A stretch of 64,000 bases of DNA from Buddleja alternifolia (lineage: Eukaryota; Streptophyta; Magnoliopsida; Lamiales; Scrophulariaceae). The translations under genes were made by a program, and so were the position numbers. Below are positions 54,284 to 64,000 of the stretch, piece after piece (the stretch's first letter is position 1; each line of letters opens with the position of its first letter). The notes under the pieces are model-generated. The model was not told where the DNA came from, made no database searches, and worked only from the letters and a program-made list of their open reading frames with translations. The stretch spans positions 10,078,046 through 10,142,045 of the forward strand of contig CM033393.1 of the NCBI GenBank assembly GCA_019426215.1, given 5' to 3'.

Positions 54284-54962
54284 GACTACAAAAAAAAATT
54301 GTTGTAAAAGTCCCAACATTTTGACGCGATTAATTTTCGTAGCCAAATACATTGTAGCACCCATATATATTGTCGCCTAAAGAAATACAAAGACTACAAA
54401 ATATTTTGTGTAGAAACTCCAATATTCGGGTACGATTATATTTCGTTGCCTATTTATTGAGTCAACCACAACAACAGATTTCGTTGCCTATTCATTGAAT
54501 CAACGACAACAACAGATTTCACTGTCTTTAAGCACTTATAGAGAGCGATTTTTTTTGTTGCCCAATGTTGAGGTTTTGCAACGAGTTATTGTCATTGCCT
54601 ATCGACTAAAGCATTCACAACAACATATTTCGTTGCCTTTCACCACGTATAGAAGACAAAATATTTCGTTGGCACATTATGAGGTTTTGCAACGAATTGT
54701 AACTGTGGCGTAAAGAATTACTCGTAGGCAACAAAGTATATTGTTGCAATTGCTAAAAATGGTTGCCAAATAAATTTTGCGTATGACGACTCGTTGAAAA
54801 ATACACTTTTAGGAACAAAATATAATTTTCATGCTAAAATAATTGTTGGTAGAAAATAATATGCTGCGATACCTATTTTTCGTTACCAAAACATTATCAA
54901 CCGCAACGCAAATCACGTTGTAGTTAAAAAAATCATTGCGGAATTTATCTTTTCTTGTAGAT
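54284..54962. mobile_element. CACTA-type MITE (679 bp)
   Basis: Left end GACTACAAAAAAAAATTG (first base differs from CACTACAA), right end CTTTTCTTGTAGAT (last two bases differ from TAGTG). The interior is full of CAACAACAGATTTCGTTGCC-type subterminal motifs in both orientations. No coding region. Mutated ends suggest that it cannot move. Confidence 0.6.
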
Positions 54963-54989
54963 TTGTGTGGAAGTTTATTATGATAATAA

Positions 54990-55636
54990 GTAAGGTTTTG
55001 TGAGGTATATTTCATGCATTGGTCAAGTATTGTGAGGATAGATTCCTCACATTAGAAATTAGATTACGAAGATATTGTCCATATTGTGAGGATAATTCCT
55101 CACATATGCATTTTCAGATATTTGGTTCAATATGAAAACCCTAACGTGAAGAAATGATCATCATATTAGATGGATATTTGTGAGGAAATATTGATCACAT
55201 TAAGTTTACTTATTATGAGGAATATTTCGTCGCATCTGCAATCTTAGTAGTCAAATTGAGGTACTTATTGTGAGGAAATATCTGTCATATTAGCTTCTAC
55301 AGATATTGTGAGCAAACATTTCGTCGCATTATTGTGACATATCGCGAGAACAGCGTATCTAACACGACGAAAGTGTTGTCTCTTTAGATACTCATATTGC
55401 GGGGAATAGATCAAATGCGAGAAATGGAATACTCATGTGCGAGGAAATAGTCGCTGCAACATATCCTTGTGAGGAAATACACGTCCTCACAATAACTTTA
55501 TGCGAGGAATGCTGTTTTCGTCACAATAAGTTATTGCGAGGGCCCTACTGCGATGACCGCGTGACGAAATTTTTTCCTCGTAATAATTTATTGTGACGAA
55601 TTTTTGCCCAATTTATTGTGACGACCGTCTTAGAAA
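54990..55636. repeat. GTGAGGAAAT / ATTTCCTCAC repeat-rich region
   Basis: Roughly fifteen degenerate copies of TGTGAGGAAATA or its complement, spaced about 30-50 bases, in both orientations. The region ends in TTTATTGTGACGA repeats. This is the composition of a CACTA-like subterminal zone, but no terminus was found. Confidence 0.5.
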
Positions 55637-55782
55637 TGGGAAAATTCTAGCCCGCTCCTAACTCGGCCACACCCATGTGTAATTTTAAAAATAACTTACC
55701 AATTATATGACAAATGTAATTCACTCTCTTTGTGAAATACACTTGGTTGCGGCCAAGCCAGGTCTGGATTAAAATTTTCCCA
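55637..55782. mobile_element. Small MITE-like inverted repeat
   Basis: Ends TGGGAAAATTCTAGCCC and the reverse complement TGGGAAAATTTTAATCC; similarity extends ~38 bases, to CTCGGCCAC / CTTGGCCGC. No clear target duplication. Confidence 0.45.
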
Positions 55783-56640
55783 TATATACATGTAAATTGC
55801 ATATTTAAGGAAAGAAATTAATCTATTATCTATATAGAGGATATAAGTAATGAAATATGATAGGAAATATCATTTGAAACTGGCTTATAACATATAATAA
55901 ATTACATTAGAAAAATTCTAATCTATTTAATCAATTTAAAATGCTTTATAATCGCAATAATTCTTCAACATGGTAAACTAAAGTGGGGAATCTTGTGCTT
56001 AAGTTCCTTTTTGTTGCTCCAAAATCTCAAAAAAAAAACAAAAAAAGAAAAGAAAAAGGCCATAAATTTGCTCCCTATGCGGATTCGGACAGGCTTCACT
56101 TCTCGCAAAATATGATTTGTGGCCGGGGATAAGATTTTCTTGAGAAATATTTTATCAGACTACAAATTCTAATTAAAAAGCCATAACACACTTAATTTAG
56201 AATTTTCTATCCAAATTCAATTTAGCCGAATCCATATATATAATTCACAAGGAGAGTACTTTAAATGGTCAACTGATTGAAGGATTAAAGTTAATTAGTT
56301 TGAACACATAAAATAGATTTGCTCGACTTTCACATACAAATTAAAAGCAAGTATTTTTTGCTACATTCATTTCGTCGATCTTTCTACATTTTTATAGTAT
56401 TTGTTAGTAGATTGTAAGTTATTATTATTATTTGATATTCTTAATTTCCATGTATTTTATAACCAATTCACTCATAAAAAAAAAGGCAAAAGGCAAAGTA
56501 TTCTTTTTAAAAATTATCAAAATCTTTGAGCATATAGTATAGGATAAATTAAGAACTAATTAATTGTATAAATCCATTCATTGGTACTAAGTAGTTTAAC
56601 AAAAATCATTAGTATATTACATCAACATAATCATATCATT
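55783..56640. other. AT-rich flank downstream of the carrier gene
   Basis: No gene or repeat recognised. It includes the likely 3' end of the carrier transcript, but I cannot fix a poly-A site. Confidence 0.4.
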
Positions 56641-56682
56641 CTTGATCTCGATCGCCATCATCACCTAATATAATATATATTT

Positions 56683-57651
56683 CTAAAAATCCTTGAACAA
56701 TTTGCGGACTTGTTCGAGTGTGACGAAGAGCACCACAGTGAATGGACCCTGCCTAGATATCGTCGGAATGAAACCTTTGTAAAGAGCCATGGGCCCCTCA
56801 GCCTTAATAGTCTTCATCGCGCAGTCGAGGGCCCCACCATACGGCGCCGCCTTCCCCGCCTCCACCTTCATGTTCATCACACGCGTTTTGATCACGTCCA
56901 CCGGATTCGACGCCACCGCCGCCACGAATCCGGCGGCGAAGCTGGCCGTGACGTGGGTCCCAAGCCCATCCTTCATCAGATCCTTCTCCAATATCATCTC
57001 CTTGAACTGATCGTACGATGCCAGCTGGGACGCCGTCACCAGCATGGCGCGGTTCACGGTAAGGGATGATCCGCGCCACAGGCTAGTAATCCCCTCGCTC
57101 TTGCTCATTTGAGAAATAGCGTCCACCACGCTCTTGTAGTTGCGACGCTGAGACAGGGGGAGGCGGCCGTCGGCCTGCATACGGACCATCGCCACGTCAG
57201 CGGGGTTACCTACGGCGGCGCCGATGCCTCCGGCTATGAGCCCGGCGGTGATTTTGCTGGTCAATGGCATGTTGTTAGTGTTGGGATCGGACCATTTTGT
57301 CTTTAAGATGTCGTAGAGACCCATTCTGGTTGTGGAGTAGAGGGTCTGGCGGAGGACGGTGGCGGACACGCCGGAGAATAGGGCTGCTGCGCCGTCTTGC
57401 TGGATGATCCGGAGCCCGACGGAAATGAGACCCACCCGGGGAGGAGGAGGCGGAAGATGGATGTTGTGGGCAGCGGCGGTGGTGTGGAATGCTAGAGCTG
57501 CAGGGCGGAGAGCAGTTTGAACGGCGGTGTTTGGTGCCGCGGCGGCCTCTCCCTGAAGCTGCATACGGACCTTGATTAAATCGAGAGGGTGGGTACTACA
57601 CCCGGCCACAATCGAAGCAATGCCTCCTTCAACAAATCCCTTCACACCCAT
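56683..57651 (-). CDS. DIC: Mitochondrial dicarboxylate carrier (DIC / UCP4-6 type)
   Basis: 322 codons, ATG at 57651, no intron, as known for the Arabidopsis DIC1-3 genes. Three mitochondrial-carrier repeats carry the PX[DE]XX[KR]X[RK]-type signature: PLDLIKVR (22-29), PADVAMVR (150-157) and PVDVIKTR (250-257). Each is followed by the usual second-helix glycine-rich part (for example SGVSATVLRQ and YKGFIPTISRQGP). Six transmembrane helices are expected in the inner mitochondrial membrane, where the family exchanges malate, oxaloacetate, succinate and phosphate or sulfate. An Ala/Pro-rich linker at 35-72 separates helices 1 and 2, as in plant DICs. The length is normal and no defect is seen. 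The codon use is GC-rich compared with its AT-rich surroundings. It is the only intact cellular gene in the window; plant DIC genes are often stress- and light-responsive. Confidence 0.93.
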   Translation of the reverse strand: MGVKGFVEGGIASIVAGCSTHPLDLIKVRMQLQGEAAAAPNTAVQTALRPAALAFHTTAAAHNIHLPPPPPRVGLISVGLRIIQQDGAAALFSGVSATVLRQTLYSTTRMGLYDILKTKWSDPNTNNMPLTSKITAGLIAGGIGAAVGNPADVAMVRMQADGRLPLSQRRNYKSVVDAISQMSKSEGITSLWRGSSLTVNRAMLVTASQLASYDQFKEMILEKDLMKDGLGTHVTASFAAGFVAAVASNPVDVIKTRVMNMKVEAGKAAPYGGALDCAMKTIKAEGPMALYKGFIPTISRQGPFTVVLFVTLEQVRKLFKDF

Positions 57652-57902
57652 ACTTTAATTTGGTAAAAGGGTAAAGAGTGATATATATATATATCCTAAA
57701 TGAATGAATGGAAATAAGAGGTAAAACTAAATAGAATCCGTTTTTGTTCTGATCAGTAAAGAATTGAGAAAGAAACGAAGAATGTAAATCTGAAAAATTA
57801 TTAGTAAGAAGAGGAGGAGTTGGAACTTGTTGGAAGTGGAGTTAATAATATAAGTGTTAACTAAGTGTAATTGTGAGTGATTGAAGAAGGCGGGCGGGAG
57901 GG

Positions 57903-57911
57903 TATTTATAA
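57903..57911 (-). promoter_or_regulatory. TATA box of the dicarboxylate carrier gene
   Basis: The minus strand reads CACTTATAAATACCC, a near-consensus plant TATA box. Transcription would start about 30 bases downstream (near 57870), giving a ~220-base 5' UTR to the ATG at 57651. A (TA)n run (57682-57693) lies in that UTR, and another (57987-58010) lies upstream of the TATA box. Confidence 0.65.
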
Positions 57912-58189
57912 GTGGAAGGCACTCATGTACTAGGAAAAAGGAAGGAAAGTAGCTTTGTAGGGTTTTCATAAAGCTCCATAAAGGAAACATATATATATAT
58001 ATATATATATATTGCTGTGTAATGGAAATAAAATTATCTTGAGATCTGTCTCTGTTGACTCTCCAACTTTTACGCGCTTTACATTCTGAATGTTTCCTAA
58101 GTTTAGTTTTGAAAAGGAAAGGGGGCGGCACTTGCCTTTCAACTTGCATTCTCTTCCCATTTCTTTTCAAAAAAATTTACTTGTGGGAT

Positions 58190-58240
58190 ATTATATATAT
58201 ATATATATGTGTATGTGTATATGTATATGTATATACTATT
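58190..58240. repeat. TA/TG microsatellite
   Basis: ATATATATATATGTGTATGTG. No gene in the surrounding 58200-58912, which is AT-rich. Confidence 0.8.
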
Positions 58241-58912
58241 CTTCTATTTTTCTGTAGGATGAATTTCACTTTACCTTCGTGTGCTCGTATTCAATCACGC
58301 TTTATTCAAAGTTCTCAAATTATTATTATTTTTTACAAAAATTTCTTCTAAATTGCATTCCTAAATCCTAAAATCCCTTATACTATTACAAATACCAAAT
58401 TAATATACTTGTACCTTAATAAATCAATTTAATTTATAGAAATAAAATATAAAAGTCTATTTTCTTTTCAAAAAATCCAAAACTAAAACTTCCAAAAACT
58501 AATGTATCACTTTTTTTTTTTTTTATCATAATGTATCACTTCATAAATATCTTACATCACTAAATTCATTATTATTATTATTTATAAGAAGCAACAATTA
58601 TATCAAGAAATTTATGTTTTTTTCTTTTGAAGATAAAATTTCAAATTTGTTCTTTATTTATGTTCTTTCATCCGTGAAAATGATTTTTTTAAAAATATTT
58701 TCCTATAAATTAGTTCACTAAAATATGAGGATTTTTTTTAGTAACTTTATCTTTTAAAAAAAGTATGAAGTAGTCTAGTGATGTAATTTTGTTGGAAGTC
58801 TTGAATTTTAATATAGTTGGATATTTCTTAGAGTACGAGAGGGTAAAGTGATACAATTAAGAGTAGAGGGGGTATAAGCATTCATTCTCCTAAATTCCTT
58901 TCATGTTGCTAA

Positions 58913-59313
58913 TCTATACTATTATATAAAGTGGGAGAGCCTTAGAAAAATTATCTTGGGCTGTCAAGTTTTTGGTGAAACCATTTTTTTTCTAAAAATT
59001 TGACAAGTGTCCCCAAATATTTTTCTTTCCTATTTTATCTCACATGTTTTCTCTCTTTTAATATTTTCTTATTTCTATCACATCTCCACTCATCTCCCAC
59101 GTTCTCCTTCCCCCCTCCCCTCTTTTGTCTCTTTATATATATATTTTCTTTTATACTTTATTCATTTAATGCTTATTTAAAAATTTAAATGTCAAGTTTA
59201 TTTAAAAATTTAAATGTCAAATATTGTACTGTGTATTAATTAATTTTACTAAAACTTTTTTAAAGTTTTTTTTTTTTTTTAGCACACGCAAAGAGTTGTG
59301 CTATATCGACTAG
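58913..59313 (+). mobile_element. Non-autonomous Helitron (401 bp)
   Basis: 5' end TCTATACTATTATATAAAG after an A (58912). 3' end: a hairpin with 6-bp stem AGCACA / TGTGCT (59281-59302), eight bases, then CTAG followed by T (59314). Insertion between A and T, 5' TC, 3' hairpin and CTRR are the Helitron hallmarks. No Rep/helicase. Confidence 0.8.
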
Positions 59314-59997
59314 TATGAATAATTCATTAGTTCACATGTGAGTAGTTGTTATCTACACCACTAATAATTTCCATTGGTGTAAGTGTAACATGTAATATTG
59401 ATTATTACGTGATCATAAAAAACCTCTTGAGTATCTTTTCCAATTTTTTGCTAAGTAGAATATTATTTCACAATGCTTATACGAAAGATTTTAAAAAAGC
59501 ATCATTAAGACTTTCTCAATATTTGAAAAAGTCTCAACGTCTGTCCCTTAGTTTACTCTTTGTGTTCTGAAATAGAAAATACTTTATCAAAATTACCGTC
59601 TAATTCTAACTAATACTACTCTATGTATTGAAACCTCTTTATTAAATCTATTAGATCATTATTTCATTATAGATTATTAATTTAGAAAATGTGAGTATTA
59701 TTTCATTAATAGCTTCATTATGACGAATAAAAAATTTCAAATATGGACTTTTGAATAATATTCAATTATTGGTCAAATTTCAGGAACTTTTGGATATTTT
59801 CAAGGAAATCTTGATATGCAACTAATGGACAACCACATTTGATAAAGAAAAAAGAAAGTGTAATTTGAGAACCTTATGAAATAATGAGATCTTTTAGTCA
59901 CGAGGATAAAAAAAAAACATATATATATATATATTCACAAGGCGTAAAAGGATACATATATATTATCCCTAATTTAAGACGATTCATTGGAAAAGTC
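59314..59997. other. Unassigned AT-rich region
   Basis: No gene seen. A (TA)n run lies at about 59920-59935. Confidence 0.4.
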
Positions 59998-60005
59998 CTC
60001 AAGGC

Positions 60006-60778
60006 TAGGGGTGTACACGATCGGGTTCGGGCGGTTTTAAAAAAAAAATTAACCCGACTGGACATGCAGGTTGACAAAATATCAAACCGAAAACGCATAA
60101 TTATCTTTTCAAACCGAGCTATTCGGGTCGGTCGGATTTAATGTTTTAGCGGGCGGGTTGGCGGGCTATCAAATTATAGTTATAATTTTTACAACTTAAT
60201 TATAGTTGTAACTAGTAAGTAAGAAATTAAATATTATATTTGTTGTACATTTAATTAAAAAAAATTGAGTTGGTGAGAAATCCACAAATAAGTGGTGTTA
60301 TTAAATAAAATTCATATTATCATGATTTCAAATGAGTGAAAAACTCTAAAATATTAATAAAATTAATATTTTTTTATAAATTTATCATCAAAATATACAT
60401 ATACATATAAATTTTTTGTTCAAATAAAATAAAAACAAGTGTTCAAATGAGTCAATTTGTTTGCTCAAATAAAAAATAAAGTATGTTACATGAATATGAA
60501 TAAACCACTCTTATTAGAGAGTATATATGTATATATAATTTTCAAAGTTTAGTATTAATCTTTAACTATATGTACTTATACTTGTAATATAAATGATTAG
60601 CGGTCGGGTTGCGGGTTAGGCGAGTTACAATTATTAAACCCACCACCCAACCCGAAAGTGGCGGGTTGCAATATTTTCAACCCGCCACTATTATTTAATA
60701 ATTCTAAGCCGACGGTTTTCGGATAAATCGGCTCGGGTTGAGCGGTTCGGACGGATTGGGCGGTTTTATACACACCTA
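60006..60778. mobile_element. hAT-type MITE (773 bp), CGGGTTGGCGGG-rich
   Basis: Perfect 8-bp duplication CTCAAGGC (59998-60005, 60779-60786). Imperfect TIRs TAGGGGTGTACAC / TAGGTGTGTATAA. The ends are dense in GGGTTCGGGCGG and AACCCGCC motifs, with an AT-rich centre. Same architecture as the MITE at 51979-52463 but different motif words. Confidence 0.88.
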
Positions 60779-61004
60779 CTCAAGGCAGCGTTTTCGTTAA
60801 CCGGCCTATTCTATTATCTGACCCTAAATACTAATTATTGCATGCTTCCTTTGCTCAAGACAATCATTGGCATGGACAGATTTCTGGTTTTCATGTCATT
60901 CAACAAAGATCACATGCATGGAATTAAAATTAAAAATTATAAAAAGAATCACAATGTTTTTGGGTACCCTTTTGAGTTCATTCATCATGCATGGATATAA
61001 AGAA

Positions 61005-61229
61005 CTAGCGGACGTGCACGTTCGATGTTGTGCATGATTTTATAAATACATACATAATGTTGACAATATTTTTGTATTTTTTTATGATAGTTACAATATT
61101 TTCTAATTTCTTTTATTTTTTTGTGCCCCTTTTGAGTTCACTCATCATGAATAAAAGAAATGATAATTTTATCCTGTTAATTAAATATATAAAAGAAAGA
61201 TATTTTATCACGTAAATTATTAGTATAGA
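61005..61229 (-). mobile_element. Possible short Helitron, minus strand
   Basis: On the minus strand: 5' end TCTATACTAATAATTTACG at 61229; 3' end with hairpin TGCAC / GTGCA (61014-61033) and CTAGT at 61004-61008. The 5' flanking base is T, not the expected A. A ~28-base segment with TTTTGAGTTCA is repeated at 60970 and 61129, and another direct repeat lies at about 61200-61290. Confidence 0.35.
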
Positions 61230-62606
61230 ATTTTAAAAAATTTAAAAGATATTTTATCACGCAACTAATTATTAGTTTAGAATTTTAAAAAATGGGATAA
61301 TCACGTTGAAGCCGGTGGTTGAGGAATTTGTACAACAAAAAGCGAATAATAAGGAACATAAATATATAAGAGCCATACAATTAATATGCCATTCAATTAT
61401 TGATCACTTTTGGACACTGCATGATTAGAGTTCTAGCTAAGACCAGTTCAACTCAGACAGCTTGAGCTAAAATATCATATTGTAGATTTTTATAATCCAT
61501 GACTATAACCATGCAATAAACCAACCATCTTATATAGTCCCATTCGCATTTATTTTCTGATGAGTTGGTATACAACAACACCAAACCCCAACAAAATTGA
61601 AAAACAAATAGAAAAGGAAAGGATATCAAATTATGCAAAATGATTTGTATATTTCAATCAATATTTATACGTTGACATTTCAAAAAAAAATCTTTAAATA
61701 AAAACCTTTATGTTCTACGAAGAAGAATATATTTAGTGATATGAACTCCCGGCCTCAAGTGGCAATCCTTCTTAACCGGTTAACTTGACTATTCTTTTAA
61801 TATTATTACGAACAATATTTTCTAATTAAATACATATTGTCGTACTGGAATAATATGAAAAGACATATTTGAAAAGTTCAAATGCTCTATAGCACATTCG
61901 TTTTCCCCTTATTGTTACATATACTGATATAAAGTGAATACAAGAGTGGTTAGAATGTAAAAAGAGAATTTCTAGATCTTTCTCCTCAATAAAACTTTTT
62001 CCCTCTCTACATTATAACCATTTTTATATACATTTGTCACACATTCGTGCTTGTAATACAAAGTATTTCACAGATGTGTTATTGAGAAATTGAAGTGCAT
62101 ATTTAATGGCTTATATATTTGATGTGAAAAAATTGAATATATAGTTTAATTTTATATTATAGCAATTGGGAAGATTTCTTATTTTTGTTTCCTTTATTTA
62201 GAGAGTTTCAGATTAGCATCAATAAAGTTGATGTTAACTTCTAACTATACCGTTTGAAAATAATAGTAGTACTAATAAAAGAGGTTGTATCCAACATTTC
62301 TTTGGTCCTCTTTGACATCAAACCTATTATATATATAGCAAATTGTAAACGATTGGTGCAACTTGAGTGTAATTTCTTGTTTTAAATTTCGAGTGTAAAT
62401 GCATTGGGTTGAGTCCAACCGATATACGAATTCTTAATGTCTAAGATGAAACAACCATTTGAGAATCATATTGCCCATATTTTGAATTTGTTAGAGATTT
62501 ATTTAAGAAATATTTTAAATGAGTCCATGGTAAATTTGTACAAAATAATTCACATCTAAACATATTAAAAAAGAAAAGGACACATCATATCAACTTCAAT
62601 CAATAT
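61230..62606. other. Unassigned AT-rich region
   Basis: No ORF with recognisable similarity and no transposon ends found. Confidence 0.4.
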
Positions 62607-63050
62607 GGCTCTGTCTGGATGTATTTTCATTTCATTTTCAACCGTCATTTTCTAAAATGTATGGGAGAACGTGTATTTTTATTTTCGTGTGAAAAAGTAA
62701 AAAAAGTAGGTGTGTTTAGTTGTGTTTTTGAAAATAGTTGAAATTTGTGAGTGTGATGTGTGAAATGATTGAAAAGTAATGATTAAATGAATAATGTTGG
62801 ATTTGATGGTGAAGAGAGGAGAGAGAGAGATGATGTTGATGGGTGGAAGAGAGAAAGGATGGTGATGGGTGGATGTGAGATAAGTGATGTGAAATGTAAT
62901 TTTAAATAAATGATTGAAATTTCTCGAAAACGTAAAAACAAGAATGAAAATGAGAATATTTTCAGTTAAAAATAGCATAAACTGCGCATTTTCATTTTCA
63001 GATGAAAATGAAAATGGAAAACAATGATAAAAACACAAACAAACATAGCC
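62607..63050. mobile_element. MITE-like element with GGCTCTGTCTGG / GGCTATGTTTGT ends
   Basis: 444 bp. Imperfect TIRs; the inner zone of both ends has ATTTTCATTTTCA. The interior contains GATGATGTTGATGGGTGG-type GA-rich sequence. The ends resemble PIF/Harbinger-like MITEs, but the flanking TAT / TAC is only a partial duplication. The minus-strand ORF at 62679-63038 is not supported. Confidence 0.55.
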
Positions 63051-63169
63051 TACATGTTTCTTTAAAATTCTTACATTTAAACATACAATACTTATTAACT
63101 ATTTTTATATCTCTAAAACACATATTTTCTTTCACTTTTTATTTTATATAAAAGGAAACGGAGACGTCA

Positions 63170-63330
63170 TCCAATCACCCCAACCCAAAACTATCTGAAT
63201 TTTGACTTAAGATACTGTTCCAAGTTGTGCGGCTTTGTTGACTGGCCACCTGCCACGTGTCAAGTGGTGGCCTAATAGTCCGCTAGGAATGACCCGACCG
63301 AGTTCCGCGTCAAAGGTAGGGGCCGGTCCC
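63170..63330. promoter_or_regulatory. Promoter-like GC-richer patch with G-box
   Basis: Contains TGCCACGTGTCA (G-box CACGTG at about 63255), GTTGACTGG (W-box TTGAC) and CGCGTCAAAGG. No ORF follows within the window in either direction, so the target, if any, lies outside; a MITE border is another explanation. Confidence 0.3.
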
Positions 63331-63459
63331 GGTCTTATGAACTTCAAAATTGACTAATTGAACTTCAAATTCAAAATAATTATAAAAATGAAAAAAATTG
63401 TAATAATAGTCGCCTAGAGATTTCGAACTATCGCCGGAAACTCCATGTACTTAGCAGGG

Positions 63460-63591
63460 GAAATACTTGAGTGCACCCGTGTGTGAACCCCACACCAGGT
63501 GAGCCCTCTCATATTATAATATATTTTAATATATATGTATAGTGAGTGGGTGCCGGTATGGGGTCCACATCGGTGGCACCCAAGTGTTACC
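63460..63591. mobile_element. Small MITE with ~35-bp inverted ends
   Basis: Left ATACTTGAGTGCACCCGTGT, right reverse complement AACACTTGGGTGCCACCGAT, both leading into GAACCCCACACC / GACCCCATACC. AT-rich centre. No clear duplication. 63592-64000 is unassigned. Confidence 0.55.
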
Positions 63592-64000
63592 ACTTGGCCA
63601 AGCGATCATTTGCTGGTGGAACGCTTTCCATCTTATTTTCTTTAAATATTCTTTGGCCTTTTGATTTTGATCTTAGGTTATATCAGAATTATTTCAATGA
63701 TTTTTGGTAATCTAGTTAAATTTCAATTTTTTTTTGGTAAAGTAACTACTAAATGCTAACTGCAATTGGGGTCAACATTAAGCATGAGACAAGGTTATTA
63801 CTGCAATTAATAGTACTACTTACGTGCTTGTTTCGCAATTAGTCACAACAATTAGAGAAAATAGGAGAATGGTTGCATCAAGTTGGATTGTATTATTCCC
63901 ACAGTAATCTACTGTCCATCTATGCACGGATGTCTTGGTGAATTTCAATTAGTGATTATTGACCACCCATTACTTCGTTCACTTAAACTTGGTGTCTTAC

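Noticed and set aside
46127..54962. One single CACTA element spanning both subterminal zones
   Set aside because: The right zone has its own left terminus at 54284, so 54284-54962 is better explained as a separate CACTA-type MITE; flanking 3-bp duplications do not match for a single element.
56710..57306. Plus-strand and alternate minus-strand ORFs over the carrier gene
   Set aside because: Shadows caused by the GC-rich codon use of the dicarboxylate carrier.
57727..58170. 147-codon minus-strand ORF upstream of the carrier
   Set aside because: Covers the TATA box and 5' UTR, contains a (TA)n-derived Tyr-Ile run, and shows no motif.
1..64000. CRISPR array, bacterial operon or phage
   Set aside because: No spaced direct repeats of the right kind and no prokaryotic genes; the tandem repeats seen (39 bp, 186 bp) have no unique spacers.

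Overview
The window is nuclear DNA of a flowering plant. Evidence: long AT-rich tracts, nested Ty1/Copia and Ty3/Gypsy LTR retrotransposons of plant type, CACTA, hAT-, Mutator- and Helitron-type elements, and one intronless gene for a mitochondrial dicarboxylate carrier (DIC/UCP4-6 type). A eudicot is likely. The downstream ORF of the first Copia element resembles ORFs I recall from Lamiales genomes, but that placement is weak.

Layout. (1) 1-18971: the 3' part of a SIRE-like Copia element (+ strand): end of integrase, RT, RNase H, a ~4.3 kb degenerate additional (envelope-like) ORF, PPT and 3' LTR. Two insertions split its RT about 15 bp apart: a solo LTR of its own family (775-2680, inverted, TSD ATGGT) and a second Copia element (2706-11304, + strand, TSD GTTTA). 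The second element itself carries a 5'-truncated LINE (6326-6531). (2) 19087-25577: a Copia LTR, an internally deleted Gypsy element (- strand) and a truncated SIRE-like LTR. (3) 25578-28427: mostly unassigned AT-rich DNA with hAT-like debris, a 25-base C run, an LTR-like stretch and a TA microsatellite. (4) 28428-44542: a third Copia element (- strand, TSD TATAT). Its 5' LTR contains a young fourth Copia element (36186-41613, TSD ATTTT, 279-bp LTRs with two differences) and a Mutator-like element (41712-42975) holding five 186-bp tandem repeats. (5) 44543-56640: a CACTA end and transposase exons on the - strand, hAT-type MITEs, a damaged tRNA-His copy, a Mutator-like MITE and a CACTA-type MITE. 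(6) 56683-57651: the one intact cellular gene, on the - strand with a TATA box. (7) 58-64 kb: AT-rich flank with a Helitron, hAT-like and other MITEs, and a promoter-like GC-richer patch near 63.2 kb.

All the retrotransposon coding regions are broken to some degree. Exact target-site duplications give an insertion order: SIRE-like host first, then the solo LTR and element 2, then the LINE in element 2; separately, element 3, then element 4 and the Mutator-like element in its LTR. The most unusual signal is a pair of short GT-AG intron-like segments in the additional ORF of the SIRE-like element. All calls come from reading the sequence; no database search was run.
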